Origin: CBDHCC01 sp965219235
GTDB taxonomy: Bacteria > Pseudomonadota > Alphaproteobacteria > Sphingomonadales > Sphingomonadaceae
Length of the DNA stretch: 64,000 nt
Assembly: GCA_965219235.1 (NCBI GenBank)
Contig: OZ244721.1
Coordinates: 1,550,001 to 1,614,000 of the forward strand
Direction of reading: 5' to 3'
The notes beneath the pieces were generated by a model. It had not been told where the DNA came from. It saw only the letters and a list, made by a program, of their open reading frames with translations, and made no database searches. The position numbers and the translations under genes are program-made. How positions within the stretch are numbered: the first letter of the stretch is position 1; each line of letters starts with the position of its first letter. Below are positions 25,803 to 34,526 of the stretch, piece by piece.

Positions 25803-26627
25803 ATGTCACGCACCCTCACCGCCCTGTTCGACACCCGCGACGACGCCGAGGCCGGCCGGCAAAGGCTGATCAACGCCCGTGTCGACGCGGACGACATCCG
25901 CATCCACGACAAGGACCATATCAGCGATGCCGGCTATCAGCGCCTTGAGGACGCCGGCCTCTGGGCGTCGGTCAAGAACGCCTTCCTGCCTGACGAGGAT
26001 CGCCATGTCTACGAGGAAGGCCTGCGCCGCGGCGGCTATCTGCTGGTCGCGGATGTCGATAGCGATGACATCGACGATGCGATCCGCGCGCTCGAGACGA
26101 CCAAGGGTGTCGATATCGAGGAGCGGGCCGCCGGTTGGCGCGCCGAAGGGTGGCAGACGCCCGCCTACGCCGAAGGTCGCGCCGACTACGGGCGCGAGGA
26201 TTACGGCCGGACCGGCCAGGACGGAGAGCGACTGGAGGTCGTCGAGGAGCAACTCGTCGTCGGCAAGCGCGAGGTCGAGCGCGGCGGTGTTCGCGTACGC
26301 TCCTACGTGACCGAAAAGCCGGTCCACGAGCAGGTGACGCTGCGCAAGGAGCACGTGAACGTCGATCGGCGTCCGGTCGATCGCGATGCCGCCGGCATCG
26401 GGGGCGACGCCTTCCAGGAGCGCACCGTGGAGCTGACCGAGACCAGCGAGGAAGCGGTTGTCGGCAAGCAGGCTCGGGTTGTCGAGGAGGTCGTCGTCAG
26501 CAAGGACGTGGACACGGTCACCGAGGAGATCGACGACACCGTGCGGCGCAAGGACGTGGAGGTCGAGCAGATCGACACCACCGATCGCGTGCGCGATGAC
26601 GGGACCGACCGCCCCCGCACCATGTGA
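25803..26627 (+). CDS. DUF2382 protein with N-terminal stress-protein domain
   Basis: A 274-residue acidic, highly charged protein. The first ~105 residues (TLTALFDTRDDAEAGRQRLINARVDADDIRIHD...GGYLLVADVDSDDIDDAIRALE) resemble the YflT/general stress protein 17M fold; the last ~130 (LEVVEEQLVVGKREVERGGVRVRSYVTEKPVHEQVTLRKEHVNVDRRPVD) are a DUF2382 domain. Glu/Asp/Lys repeats dominate. Preceded by a good AAGGAG. Last gene of the three-gene cluster, followed by a hairpin terminator. Confidence 0.88.
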   Translation: MSRTLTALFDTRDDAEAGRQRLINARVDADDIRIHDKDHISDAGYQRLEDAGLWASVKNAFLPDEDRHVYEEGLRRGGYLLVADVDSDDIDDAIRALETTKGVDIEERAAGWRAEGWQTPAYAEGRADYGREDYGRTGQDGERLEVVEEQLVVGKREVERGGVRVRSYVTEKPVHEQVTLRKEHVNVDRRPVDRDAAGIGGDAFQERTVELTETSEEAVVGKQARVVEEVVVSKDVDTVTEEIDDTVRRKDVEVEQIDTTDRVRDDGTDRPRTM

Positions 26628-26660
26628 TCCGCGCGCGGCATCCGTTTGCCGCGCCACGAA

Positions 26661-26705
26661 ACGAACGTCCGCGCTCTCCTTGGAGAACGCGGACGTTCGT
26701 CTTTT
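26661..26705 (+). terminator. Rho-independent terminator after the stress cluster
   Basis: Perfect 13-base arms ACGAACGTCCGCG (26661-26673) and its complement (26688-26700), with an inner TCTCC/GGAGA pairing that nearly closes the loop, followed by CTTTT. The stem is exceptionally stable and sits 34 bases after the last cluster gene. Confidence 0.8.
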
Positions 26706-26802
26706 GGCATCCACGGATTGACACCCACGCATCGATCGCGACGCTTGCCATTGCGCGCACCGGCGGCTTTGCTGCCCGGCGCAATCACGGGCGTTCTTCA
26801 GC

Positions 26803-28455
26803 ATGGCCAGCACGGCATCCGGCAGCATCGGACGGCAACTCGGTCTGAGGGCCGACGAGCGGCCCGCGCTCTATTGCGAGATCGCCGACGCGGCCACCGA
26901 CACCGACCTGCCCTTCTGGACGGTGCTGATGCTGGCGGGCGCGATCGCGACGCTGGGCCTCGTCCTCAACTCCACCGCAGTGGTGATCGGCGCGATGCTG
27001 GTCGCCCCGCTCCTGGGTCCGCTGCTCGGCCTGTCGCTGTCGGTTGCGGTCGGCGACGGGCGATTGTTCGTGCAGACGGCGCTGTCGATCCTGGCCGGAG
27101 CGACGGCGATCGTGGCGCTCGCCGCGCTCGTCACCTGGTTGCTGCCGATCGACACCGTGACCGACGAGATCGCCGCGCGCACGCGCCCCAACACGCTCGA
27201 CCTGCTGATCGCCATCTTCTCCGGCCTGGCGGGCGCGGTGGTCATGGCCTCGCGCGAGACGCGGCTGTCGGGGTCGATCCCAGGCGTGGCCGTCGCGGTG
27301 GCGCTGGTGCCGCCGCTCGGTGTGGCGGGCTTCGGCATCGGCACCGGATTCCAGTGGCCGATCATCAGCGGCAGCCTGCTGCTGTTCGGCGCGAACCTGG
27401 CGGGCATCGTGCTGAGCGGGTTGGCTGTGTTCCTGGCGGTCGGCATGCACCGGCCGGAGGTCGTCGCGCGCGCCAAGGCGTGGCACACGGAGGATCGCGC
27501 CACCGGGCTCGCCCGCAGCTGCGAGGGGCTGACGCTGCCCCGCACGCTCGACGTCGCCTCCTCGCCGCTCAAGCGCATGGCGCTGACCGCGCTGTTCGTC
27601 GCCGCCGTGTCCTTTCCGCTCGCCAGGTCCTTCGCCCACATCGTGCGCGAGGTGAAGGTGGCGAGCGCGGCCGACGCGGCCAAGACGGAGCTGGAGGCGG
27701 ACGGCGGCACGCTGGTGCTGGAACGGGCGATCGAGCAGTCCGGCGACGATGCCGCCGTCACCTTCCGCATCGCCACGCAGACGCGGGTGGACGACGAGGA
27801 GCGTGAGCGGCTCGCCCGCACGATGACACGTGCGGCGGGCGAGCCGGTGACGCTGACGCTGACGCAGATCGTCGTCCCCAGCGGCAAGCTGGCCGAGGCG
27901 GCGCGCGAGCTGCCGAGCGCGCCACCCCTGCGCGCCGTGACCCCGCCGGCCACCACCGCCGACCTGCTGCGCCCATTGCAGGAGCGGTTGGCCGACGGCC
28001 TGTCGGGCGTGCTCCTGCCCGCCGGAGCGCGGCTGGTGGGGGCAAGTCTTCAGATTTCGCCCAACGGCGCCCCCGCGCTGTCGGTCGTCTATGGCGGCGC
28101 GGAACCCCTGTCGCCGGACGCGGCTGCGCTGGTCGCCAGACAGGCCGCGCGGGCGCTCGACATCGACCCCGCTTCGGCGGTCCCGGTCTTCCTGCCGCTC
28201 GGCGAACGCGCGCTGCCGTCGCCCGACGGGGCGGCCCGGCTGCGCGGTGACCTGCGCCGCTGGCCGCGCCTCGCCGCGACCGTGCTGGGCACGGGCGAGC
28301 GGGCGGACGATGCGGCGGCCCGGCTCGCCACCTCGTCGCCCGGACAGGTGACGCGCGCGGAGGGGGCGGCCGGTCTGCGCCTGTGCGTGCGCGGCGCCGA
28401 CGACCCCCCGGGTTGCCCCGCTCCGCCCGCTCCCGATGGCGCCACGTTGCCTTAG
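26803..28455 (+). CDS. DUF389 family membrane protein
   Basis: A 550-residue protein whose first ~220 residues hold six to seven hydrophobic helices with the DUF389 core (VLNSTAVVIGAMLVAPLLGPLLGLSLSVAVGD, FSGLAGAVVMASRE, GVAVAVALVPPLGVAGFGIGTG). A seventh helix follows near residue 262 (ALTALFVAAVSFPLA), and the rest is a large soluble region with two repeats of a beta-alpha pattern (TRVDDEERERLARTMTRAAGEPVTLTLTQIVVPSG), possibly periplasmic. Function unknown. The 175 bases upstream contain the terminator and no recognisable promoter. Confidence 0.85.
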   Translation: MASTASGSIGRQLGLRADERPALYCEIADAATDTDLPFWTVLMLAGAIATLGLVLNSTAVVIGAMLVAPLLGPLLGLSLSVAVGDGRLFVQTALSILAGATAIVALAALVTWLLPIDTVTDEIAARTRPNTLDLLIAIFSGLAGAVVMASRETRLSGSIPGVAVAVALVPPLGVAGFGIGTGFQWPIISGSLLLFGANLAGIVLSGLAVFLAVGMHRPEVVARAKAWHTEDRATGLARSCEGLTLPRTLDVASSPLKRMALTALFVAAVSFPLARSFAHIVREVKVASAADAAKTELEADGGTLVLERAIEQSGDDAAVTFRIATQTRVDDEERERLARTMTRAAGEPVTLTLTQIVVPSGKLAEAARELPSAPPLRAVTPPATTADLLRPLQERLADGLSGVLLPAGARLVGASLQISPNGAPALSVVYGGAEPLSPDAAALVARQAARALDIDPASAVPVFLPLGERALPSPDGAARLRGDLRRWPRLAATVLGTGERADDAAARLATSSPGQVTRAEGAAGLRLCVRGADDPPGCPAPPAPDGATLP

Positions 28456-28485
28456 AGCCGCGCTTCGCCCAAGAGTCGCGCGCGT

Positions 28486-29868
28486 ATGATTCCCGAGTTC
28501 CACACCGGCCGCTGGTCCGCATCCTCCTGGCGCGCCCACGAAGCCCGCCAGCAGCCGGACTATCCCGACGCCGCCGCGCTCGCCGACGCGGAGGCGACCA
28601 TCGCCTCCTATCCGGCGCTGGTCTTCGCGGGCGAGGCGCTGGCGCTCAAGGCGCGGCTGGCGCGCGTCATGGCGGGCGAGGCGTTCCTGCTGCAGGGCGG
28701 CGACTGCGCGGAAAGCTTCGCGGAGTTCAACCCGCACTCCATCCGCGACACCTTCCGCCTCATTCTCCAGATGGCGGTCGTGCTCACCTTCGCCTCCAAG
28801 CTGCCGGTGGTGAAGGTCGGTCGCATGGCCGGCCAGTTCGCCAAGCCACGCTCCAGCCCGACCGAGCGCCAGGGCGAGGTGGAGCTGCCGGTCTATCGCG
28901 GCGACAACGTCAACGACATCGCCTTCACCGCCCCCGGGCGCACGCCCGACCCGCAGCGCATGGTGCGCGGCTACGCGCAGTCGGCGGCGACGCTCAACCT
29001 GCTGCGCGCGCTGGCGCATGGCGGCTACGCCAACCTGCACCAGGTCCACCGCTGGACGCTCGACTTCATGGGCCAGTCCAAATGGGCGGACCGCTATGCC
29101 GACGTGGCCGACCGGATCGGCGAGGCGCTCGACTTCATGGCCGCGTGCGGGATCAGCCCGGAGACCGACCCGCGGCTGCAGGGCACCGAGTTCTACACCA
29201 GCCACGAAGCGCTGCTGCTGCCGTTCGAGCAGGCCATGGTGCGCACCGACCAGCTGACCGGCGAGACGCTCGACACCTCCGCCCACTTCCTGTGGATCGG
29301 CGACCGTACGCGCTTTCCTGGCTCGGCTCATGTCGAACTGCTGCGCGGCGTGATGAACCCGCTCGGCATCAAGTGCGGGCCGGCCCTGGCACCGGACGAG
29401 CTGATCCGCCTGCTCGATGTGCTCAACCCCCGGCGCGAGGCGGGGCGGATCACGCTGATCACCCGCTACGGCCATGACCGGCTGGAGCGCCACCTGCCCG
29501 GGCTCGTGCGCGCCGTGGAGCGCGAGGGCCATGCCGTGGTGTGGAGCTGCGATCCGATGCACGGCAACACGCGGGTGGCGAACGGGTACAAGACACGTCC
29601 CTTCGACCTCATTTTGCGGGAGGTGGCCGCCTTCTTCAGTGTCCACCGGGCGGAAGGCAGCCACGGCGGCGGCATCCACGTGGAGATGACTGGGCGCAAC
29701 GTCACGGAATGCACGGGTGGCGCCGTCGACGTGACCGAGCTCGACCTGGCCGACCGCTATCACACCCATTGCGATCCCCGGCTGAACGCGGATCAGTCGC
29801 TGGAACTCGCCTTTCTGCTGGCCGAGATCCTGAACGCGCGGGAACGCGATCGGGCGGAAGCGGCCTAG
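28486..29868 (+). CDS. 3-deoxy-7-phosphoheptulonate synthase, class II
   Basis: First enzyme of the shikimate pathway, condensing phosphoenolpyruvate and erythrose-4-phosphate. The 460-residue protein shows class II (plant/mycobacterial type) motifs: LQGGDCAESFAEF (metal Cys near 70), KVGRMAGQFAKPRSSP, HQVHRWTLDFMG, HFLWIGDRTR, CGPALAPDE, DPMHGNT and GGIHVEMTGRNVTEC. The start MIPEFHTGRWS is normal for the family. Convergent with the DUF421 gene, overlapping it by four bases. Confidence 0.94.
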   Translation: MIPEFHTGRWSASSWRAHEARQQPDYPDAAALADAEATIASYPALVFAGEALALKARLARVMAGEAFLLQGGDCAESFAEFNPHSIRDTFRLILQMAVVLTFASKLPVVKVGRMAGQFAKPRSSPTERQGEVELPVYRGDNVNDIAFTAPGRTPDPQRMVRGYAQSAATLNLLRALAHGGYANLHQVHRWTLDFMGQSKWADRYADVADRIGEALDFMAACGISPETDPRLQGTEFYTSHEALLLPFEQAMVRTDQLTGETLDTSAHFLWIGDRTRFPGSAHVELLRGVMNPLGIKCGPALAPDELIRLLDVLNPRREAGRITLITRYGHDRLERHLPGLVRAVEREGHAVVWSCDPMHGNTRVANGYKTRPFDLILREVAAFFSVHRAEGSHGGGIHVEMTGRNVTECTGGAVDVTELDLADRYHTHCDPRLNADQSLELAFLLAEILNARERDRAEAA

Positions 29869-30359
29869 GCGCGGGGCCGCACGGAAATCGTCCCGCTGGG
29901 CTCCAGCACCAGTTCCTGCGCCTCGGACAGCTGGGCCAGGCCGTGGCGGCGCAGCGCTTCCTCGATATCGGCCGCGCTGACGGAGTGGCGGGTCCAGGAC
30001 CGACGATCCGCGTGGCCTTCGCGCGCCAGGACGATCGGTCGGCCCTCGAACCAGCGCGAGGCGGCGCGCGAACGGGCGGCGAGTTGGGCCAGCAGGATGT
30101 GGACGACCATCAGAACCGTGGTTGCCGCCAGCGTGCCCCACAGCGGCGCATTGCCCGTCATCGCCCGGCTGAGGTTCGATCCGACGACGATCGCCACGAC
30201 GATGTCGAGCGCGGCCCATTTTCCGAACACCCGCCGACCCACCAGACGGACGACGAAGAGGCCGTAGAACAGGATCAGGACCGCGCGCGCGCACAGCTGG
30301 GCCGCCGTCACCTCGATGGTCCCGAAGAGGGACTGGCTCAGTTCGAACATCGCGCGCAC
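29865..30359 (-). CDS. DUF421 membrane protein (YetF type)
   Basis: A 164-residue protein with three hydrophobic helices (AVLILFYGLFVVRLVG, ALDIVVAIVVGSNLS, LAATTVLMVVHILLAQL) and the C-terminal DUF421 motif WFEGRPIVLAREGHADRRSW...EALRRHGLAQLSEAQELVLEPSGTISV. Function unknown in most bacteria. It is the last core gene before the island; only 13 bases separate its start codon from the tRNA-Leu remnant at 30373. Confidence 0.88.
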   Translation of the reverse strand: MRAMFELSQSLFGTIEVTAAQLCARAVLILFYGLFVVRLVGRRVFGKWAALDIVVAIVVGSNLSRAMTGNAPLWGTLAATTVLMVVHILLAQLAARSRAASRWFEGRPIVLAREGHADRRSWTRHSVSAADIEEALRRHGLAQLSEAQELVLEPSGTISVRPRA

Positions 30360-30372
30360 CCAGTGCCGAGAG

Positions 30373-30418
30373 TGGTACGGGCGGCCGGACTCGAACCGGC
30401 ACTTCTCTCGAAAACGGA
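30373..30418 (-). pseudogene. 3' half of the disrupted host tRNA-Leu(CAA), left island end
   Basis: On the minus strand this is TCCGT plus a variable arm, a T arm (GCCGG-TTCGAGT-CCGGC), the acceptor strand CGCCCGT, A and CCA. No 5' half is next to it: the bases beyond the core are unlike a tRNA. Joined to 45969-46006 it gives a full 84-base tRNA-Leu: acceptor GCGGGCG/CGCCCGT (six Watson-Crick pairs and one G-T) and anticodon stem ACGGA/TCCGT (five of five). The neighbouring seven bases TTTTGAG (30419-30425) are the crossover core. Confidence 0.88.
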
Positions 30419-30557
30419 TTTTGAGCCGTCTTGAATAGGCTACGCTCCCCTACGCTCGAGTGCGCTGGAGCAGGATATAACGAGCTAGGTCAACCTCTTA
30501 GCTCTTCGTATCCTACGCCGGTCCTCGACTGAACGCGATCCGATCCTCCCTGGCGCC

Positions 30558-30574
30558 GCTCCTATGTGGCTCCT
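30558..30574 (+). repeat. Left copy of a 17-base direct repeat near the island end
   Basis: GCTCCTATGTGGCTCCT occurs here and again at 45852-45868 in the same orientation. It contains GCTCCT twice, and a further inverted pair TGGCTCCTGG / CCAGGAGCCA follows at about 30567-30600. In the circular form of the island the two 17-base copies would flank the crossover core at about 133 and 101 bases, the layout expected for integrase arm-type binding sites. Confidence 0.6.
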
Positions 30575-30602
30575 GGAAACCGGGTCCAGCCAGGAGCCAG
30601 AC

Positions 30603-32002
30603 ATGCCTTCCATCAAGCTTACCAAGAGCGTCGTCGACGCCGCCAAAGCCACCACCCGCGATTACGAAATCAGGGACACCATTGTCCCTGGCTTTCTCTG
30701 CAAGATAACGCCCGCCGGGCGCAAGACCTTCATGCTCTCGTATCGCACGCCCACGGGCGAGCGACGCAAGCCCGCGCTCGGCACCTACGGCCAGATCACC
30801 GTCGATCAGGCGCGCAAGCTCGCCCAAGACTTCCTCGCCTCCGTCCGCGGCGGCGCTGACCCGAGCCAGGAACGCCAAGTCGCCCGCACAGCCCCGACCG
30901 TGAAGGATCTCAGCGACCGCTTCTTGGTCGAGCACTCGGAGGCGCGGAACAAGCCATCGACCGTCAGAGGCAACCGGATCACGCTCAAGCCCATGTCCTG
31001 CCCGCTCTAGGCAAAATGAAGGTCGCCGACGTGAAGCGGTCCGACGTCGCGGATCTGATCGGCCGCCTGCGGGACCGGCCAACCGCCGCGAACCACTGCC
31101 TCTCCCTGCTCCGCAAGATGTTCAACCTTGCCGAGCTCTGGGGCTTGCGGCCGGACGGCACGAACCCGTGCCGGCACGTCAAGAAATACACCGGCTCGAA
31201 GCGCACCCGCCTCATGACGGATGACGAGCTGGCCCGACTCTATGCCTACCTCGATCATGCGGACGCCGAAGGCCTGGAGCACCCGCTGCTCACCCTCGCG
31301 ATTCGACTCCAGTTCGATTTCGACGCACGCATGTCCGAGGTGCTCGAACTCCAGTGGGAGTGGATCGACGTCGCGCACCGCCGCGTCGTCTGGCCCGACA
31401 GCAAGACCGGCGGAATGTCAAAGCCGCTCAGCGCCGAAGCCGCGCTGCTGCTGCGCGCGGCGCCGCGCTACGCTGGCTCCAAGTTCGTGATTCCGGCGCT
31501 CTTCGACGGCTCGAAGCCGATGTCGAAGCACACCTACTGGGCCGGCTGGCGGCGCATCCTGGAACGAGCGGGCCTGCCGCATTGCGGGACGCACGCGGTC
31601 CGGCACCGAGCCGCCACCGACATCGCCAACTCCGGGGTGCCGGTGAAGGTCGGCATGGCGCTCACCGCCCACAAGACGGTCACGATGTTCATGCGCTACG
31701 TCCATACCGAGGACGATCCGATCCGCCAGGCTGCGGAGACCGTCGCTTCGCGCAGGCGCATCGTTGTGCAGGGCGCGGCTCCGACGGCTGAGAGTGGCTT
31801 CGACGACAAGCAGCCCGAAGATCCTGCGACCGCCGCCGCGATGGCTGCACCGAGGGCGGTCAAGGCGATCGTCGATCGCCGATCAACAAGCACGGGGCTC
31901 GGCAACTATCGCCCCTACCATAACCGCAAGGGCGAGAACCGCCCCGCCCCACCGAAGCCTGGCCGTGGGATCACGCAGGTCGAGGAGACCGAGCATGTCT
32001 GA
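30603..32002 (+). pseudogene. Tyrosine integrase, frameshifted
   Basis: An island integrase of the P4-like type: DUF4102 N-terminal domain (MPSIKLTKSVVDAAKA..., ending GTYGQITVDQARKLA), a core-binding domain and a catalytic domain with Arg in FDARMSEVLEL, HAVRH and the nucleophile Tyr in MFMRYVH. The frame breaks near 30989-30992: the first part ends in a TAG after LKPMSCPL, while the next frame reads HVLPALGKMKVADVKR straight through, consistent with one lost base. The second part (31016-32002) is otherwise intact. Either a real inactivating mutation or a sequencing error; the C-terminal tail after the catalytic domain is about 90 residues longer than usual. Confidence 0.85.
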
Positions 32003-32173
32003 TTGCCGCAATCCCGAGGGCCGCTGGCCACCGCTGGAGATCATGCGGCGGGCCAAGGAGGTCGACGACACGGGCCTGATCCCGTTCGTGGATACCGAAG
32101 CCGCCGCCCGCTTCCTCGCGCTCAGCCCGCATTCGCTGGAATGTTACCGCTCGCTCGGTGGAGGAGGACCTGC
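31995..32173 (+). pseudogene. Helix-turn-helix/excisionase-like gene truncated by IS66
   Basis: Starts inside the integrase stop (ATG at 31995) and encodes MSDCRNPEGRWPPLE...FVDTEAAARFLALSPHSLECYRSLGGGGPA, the usual start of a short AlpA/MerR-like DNA-binding protein found beside island integrases (typically continuing F-K-G-R). After the Gly-rich turn the reading frame runs into IS66 DNA at GGACCTGC (32166-32173), so the C-terminal half is gone. It would have controlled excision or integrase expression. Confidence 0.65.
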
Positions 32174-32376
32174 GGCCGAGCCAGCTGTACCGGTGGCGGC
32201 GCGATCTGGCGGAGCCCGCAACGCCCAGCTTCGCGGCGCTGACCGTCGCCTGCGAGCCGGAGCCGGTCGCGGCGGGCGCCGCGGTGGTGCTGGAGATCGG
32301 CGGGGCGGTGTTGCGGATCGCGGCGGACGCGCCGCCTGCGTTGGTATCGGCGGTGGTGCGGTCGCTGCGGCGATGA
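32158..32376 (+). pseudogene. IS66 tnpA, C-terminal half
   Basis: From DLRPSQLYRWRRDLA onward this matches the second half of the small IS66 TnpA (helix-turn-helix protein), ending PPALVSAVVRSLRR. The first half is missing here; it lies inverted at 34394-34526. A GTG in the neighbouring gene gives the frame an apparent start. It ends four bases into the tnpB start, the normal overlap in IS66. Confidence 0.8.
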
Positions 32377-32719
32377 TCCCGGTCCGCAGCGACGTTCGGA
32401 TCTGGCTTGCGACCGGCTGCACGGACATGCGCAGGGGCATGTTCGGGCTGGCATTGCAGGTGCAGCAGGGGCTGAAGCGCGATCCGCACGCGGGTGATCT
32501 CTACATTTTCCGTGGGCGGCGCGGCGATCTGGTGAAGGTGCTTTGGCATGACGGCGTGGGCATGTCGCTCTACGCCAAGCGGCTCGACCGGGGCGGTTCG
32601 TATGGCCGTCGGCGACCGACGGCGTCGTGGCGATCACCGCTTCTCAGATGGCCTGTCTTCTGGAGGCGATCGACTGGCGTAATCCGCGCACGACGTGGCG
32701 ACCGCAAGCAGCTGGATGA
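32373..32719 (+). pseudogene. IS66 tnpB, frameshifted
   Basis: The IS66 Orf2 protein: MIPVRSDVRIWLATGCTDMRRGMFGLALQVQQGLKRDPHAGDLYIFRGRRGDLVKVLWHDGVGMSLYAKRLDRG matches the family. After KRLDRG the frame is wrong; the next frame gives FVWPSATDGVVAITASQMACLLEAIDWRNP and stops at 32719, as expected. One G seems lost from the run GGGG near 32598. The protein would be truncated and abnormal. Confidence 0.85.
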
Positions 32720-32764
32720 GCTAAAAAGCTAGGTTCTCCGCGGCTTTCTGCTACTCTGTCGAGC

Positions 32765-34369
32765 ATGGCGGCGATGCCCTCCAGCGATGTCATGGTGCTT
32801 CGCGCGGCGCTGTTGAACGCCGAGGCCGAAGCGGCTCGGACCAGGGCCGTCAACGCCGATCTGACGGCGCGGGTCGCGCTGCTCGAGCTTCAGAACGAGA
32901 AGATGCGCCGGGCTCTGTATGGCCAGCGTTCCGAACGGGGCCAACTGCTGATCGATCAGCTAGAGCTCGGGTACGAGGACCTGGAGGCGAGCGCGGGCGA
33001 GGACGAGGCGCTGAGCCAGCGCGCCGCGATCGGCACCGACGTCGAGGCGTTCACGCGGGCGCGCCCCTCGCGCAAGCCGTTGCCCTCGCATCTGCCGCGC
33101 GAGCGGGTCGTCGTTGCGGCCCCAACAAGCTGCCCATGCTGCGGGTCGGACCGGCTGTCCAAGCTAGGCGAGGACGTGACGGAGACGCTGGAGGTGATCC
33201 CGCGCCAGTGGAAGGTGATCCAGACCGTTCGCGAGCGGTTCGCCTGCCGAGCGTGCGAGGCGGTGAGCCAGCCACCAGCGCCGTTCCACGCTACCCCGCG
33301 CGGGCTGTTCGGGCCGAGCTTGCTCGCCATGATCATGTTCGAGAAGTTCGGGACGCACCAGCCGCTCAACCGGCAGCGGGACCGGTACGCGCGCGAAGGC
33401 GTCGACCTCAGCCTGTCGACGCTGGCCGACCAGGTCGGTGCCTGCGCCGCGGCGCTCCGGCCGCTTCACCTGCTGATCGAGGCGCACGTTCTCGCCGCCG
33501 ATCGCCTCCACGGTGACGATACCACCGTGCCGGTGCTGGCCAAGACCAAGACCGATGTTGGCCGGCTGTGGACCTATGTCCGTAATGATCGACCGTTCGC
33601 CGGTCCAGCGCCGCCTGCTGCCCTGTTCCGCTACTCGCGCGACCGCCGGGCCGAGCACCCGGTCGGGCATCTCGCCGGCTATCGCGGGATCCTGCAGGCC
33701 GACGCTTATGCTGGTTACAACGCCCTGTTCCGCGCCGATCGCGCGCCCGGGCCGCTCGCCCGCGCGCTGTGCTGGGCCCACGCGCGTCGCAAGTTCTTCG
33801 AGCTGGCCGACGTCGCCGCGCAGCTGAAGCGGCGCAAGGGTGCGCCAGTGATCTCCCCGATCGCGGCCGAGGCGGTCCGGCGCATCGACGCGGTGTTCGA
33901 GGCCGAGCGCGCCGTCAACGGCAGGTCCGCCGCCGACCGCCTTGTCATGCGCCGGGAGATCGCCGCCCCGCTCGTCACCGAGCTGGAGCAATGGCTCCGG
34001 TCCCAGCGCGCCGCGCTCGCCCGCCACAACCCGGTCGCGGGTGCCATCGACTACATGCTCAAGGACTGGCCGGCGTTCACTCGGTTCCTCGCCGATGGGC
34101 GCATCTGCCTGACCAACAACGCCGCAGAACGCGCCCTGCGCGGCGTGGCCCTCGGCAGGAAGGCATGGCTGTTCGCCGGTTCCGACCGCGGCGGCGAGCG
34201 CGCCGCGTTCATGTACACGCTGATCGGCACCGCGAAGCTCAACGACATCGACCCGCAGGCCTGGCTCGCCGACGTCCTCGCCCGCATCGCCGACACGCCC
34301 CAGCACCAGCTCGCCCAGCTGCTGCCCTGGAACTGGCAGCCGCCCGCCGCCCTGCTCAGGGCAGCATAG
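32765..34369 (+). CDS. IS66 family transposase TnpC
   Basis: A 534-residue DDE transposase. Leucine-zipper-like N-terminus, a zinc-finger-like segment (CPCCGSDRL...FACRACEAV), then the catalytic core with GDDTTVPVLAKTK, LQADAYAGYNALF and NNAAERALRGVALGRKAWLFAGSDRGGERAA, and the C-terminal IS66 domain ending HQLAQLLPWNW. Intact, but tnpA and tnpB are broken, so the element is unlikely to move by itself. Confidence 0.93.
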   Translation: MAAMPSSDVMVLRAALLNAEAEAARTRAVNADLTARVALLELQNEKMRRALYGQRSERGQLLIDQLELGYEDLEASAGEDEALSQRAAIGTDVEAFTRARPSRKPLPSHLPRERVVVAAPTSCPCCGSDRLSKLGEDVTETLEVIPRQWKVIQTVRERFACRACEAVSQPPAPFHATPRGLFGPSLLAMIMFEKFGTHQPLNRQRDRYAREGVDLSLSTLADQVGACAAALRPLHLLIEAHVLAADRLHGDDTTVPVLAKTKTDVGRLWTYVRNDRPFAGPAPPAALFRYSRDRRAEHPVGHLAGYRGILQADAYAGYNALFRADRAPGPLARALCWAHARRKFFELADVAAQLKRRKGAPVISPIAAEAVRRIDAVFEAERAVNGRSAADRLVMRREIAAPLVTELEQWLRSQRAALARHNPVAGAIDYMLKDWPAFTRFLADGRICLTNNAAERALRGVALGRKAWLFAGSDRGGERAAFMYTLIGTAKLNDIDPQAWLADVLARIADTPQHQLAQLLPWNWQPPAALLRAA

Positions 34370-34393
34370 CAACGGCCCTCACCGAAGGCTTAC

Positions 34394-34526
34394 GCAGGTC
34401 CGCACGCCGCGCGATGTCCGCCACGCTCGCCCCCGGCTCGCACGCCGCCGCCACCAGCGCCCGCTTCTGCTCGTCCGTCCAGACCCGGCGTCGTTCCACG
34501 CCCGATATCAAGGTCACCTGGCTCAT
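34394..34526 (-). pseudogene. IS66 tnpA, N-terminal half, inverted
   Basis: On the minus strand MSQVTLISGVERRRVWTDEQKRALVAAACEPGASVADIARRADLR is the start of an IS66 TnpA (helix-turn-helix). At GGACCTGC it runs into the right terminal repeat of the element (frame continues KPSVRAVAMLP and stops). It is in the opposite orientation to the rest of tnpA at 32158-32376. The upstream 75 bases to the terminal repeat at 34602-34625 would be the normal IS66 left end. Confidence 0.8.

Noticed and set aside
26785..30402. A 1205-codon open frame on the minus strand opposite the DUF389 and DAHP synthase genes
   Set aside because: It is antisense to two well-supported genes, rich in Arg, Ala, Gly, Gln and His, and no domain is recognisable.
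30373..30480. A complete tRNA-Leu or tRNA-Ser at the left island end
   Set aside because: Only the 3' half folds; the bases beyond the anticodon loop (GACGG then TTGAATAGG on the other strand) give no D arm or acceptor.
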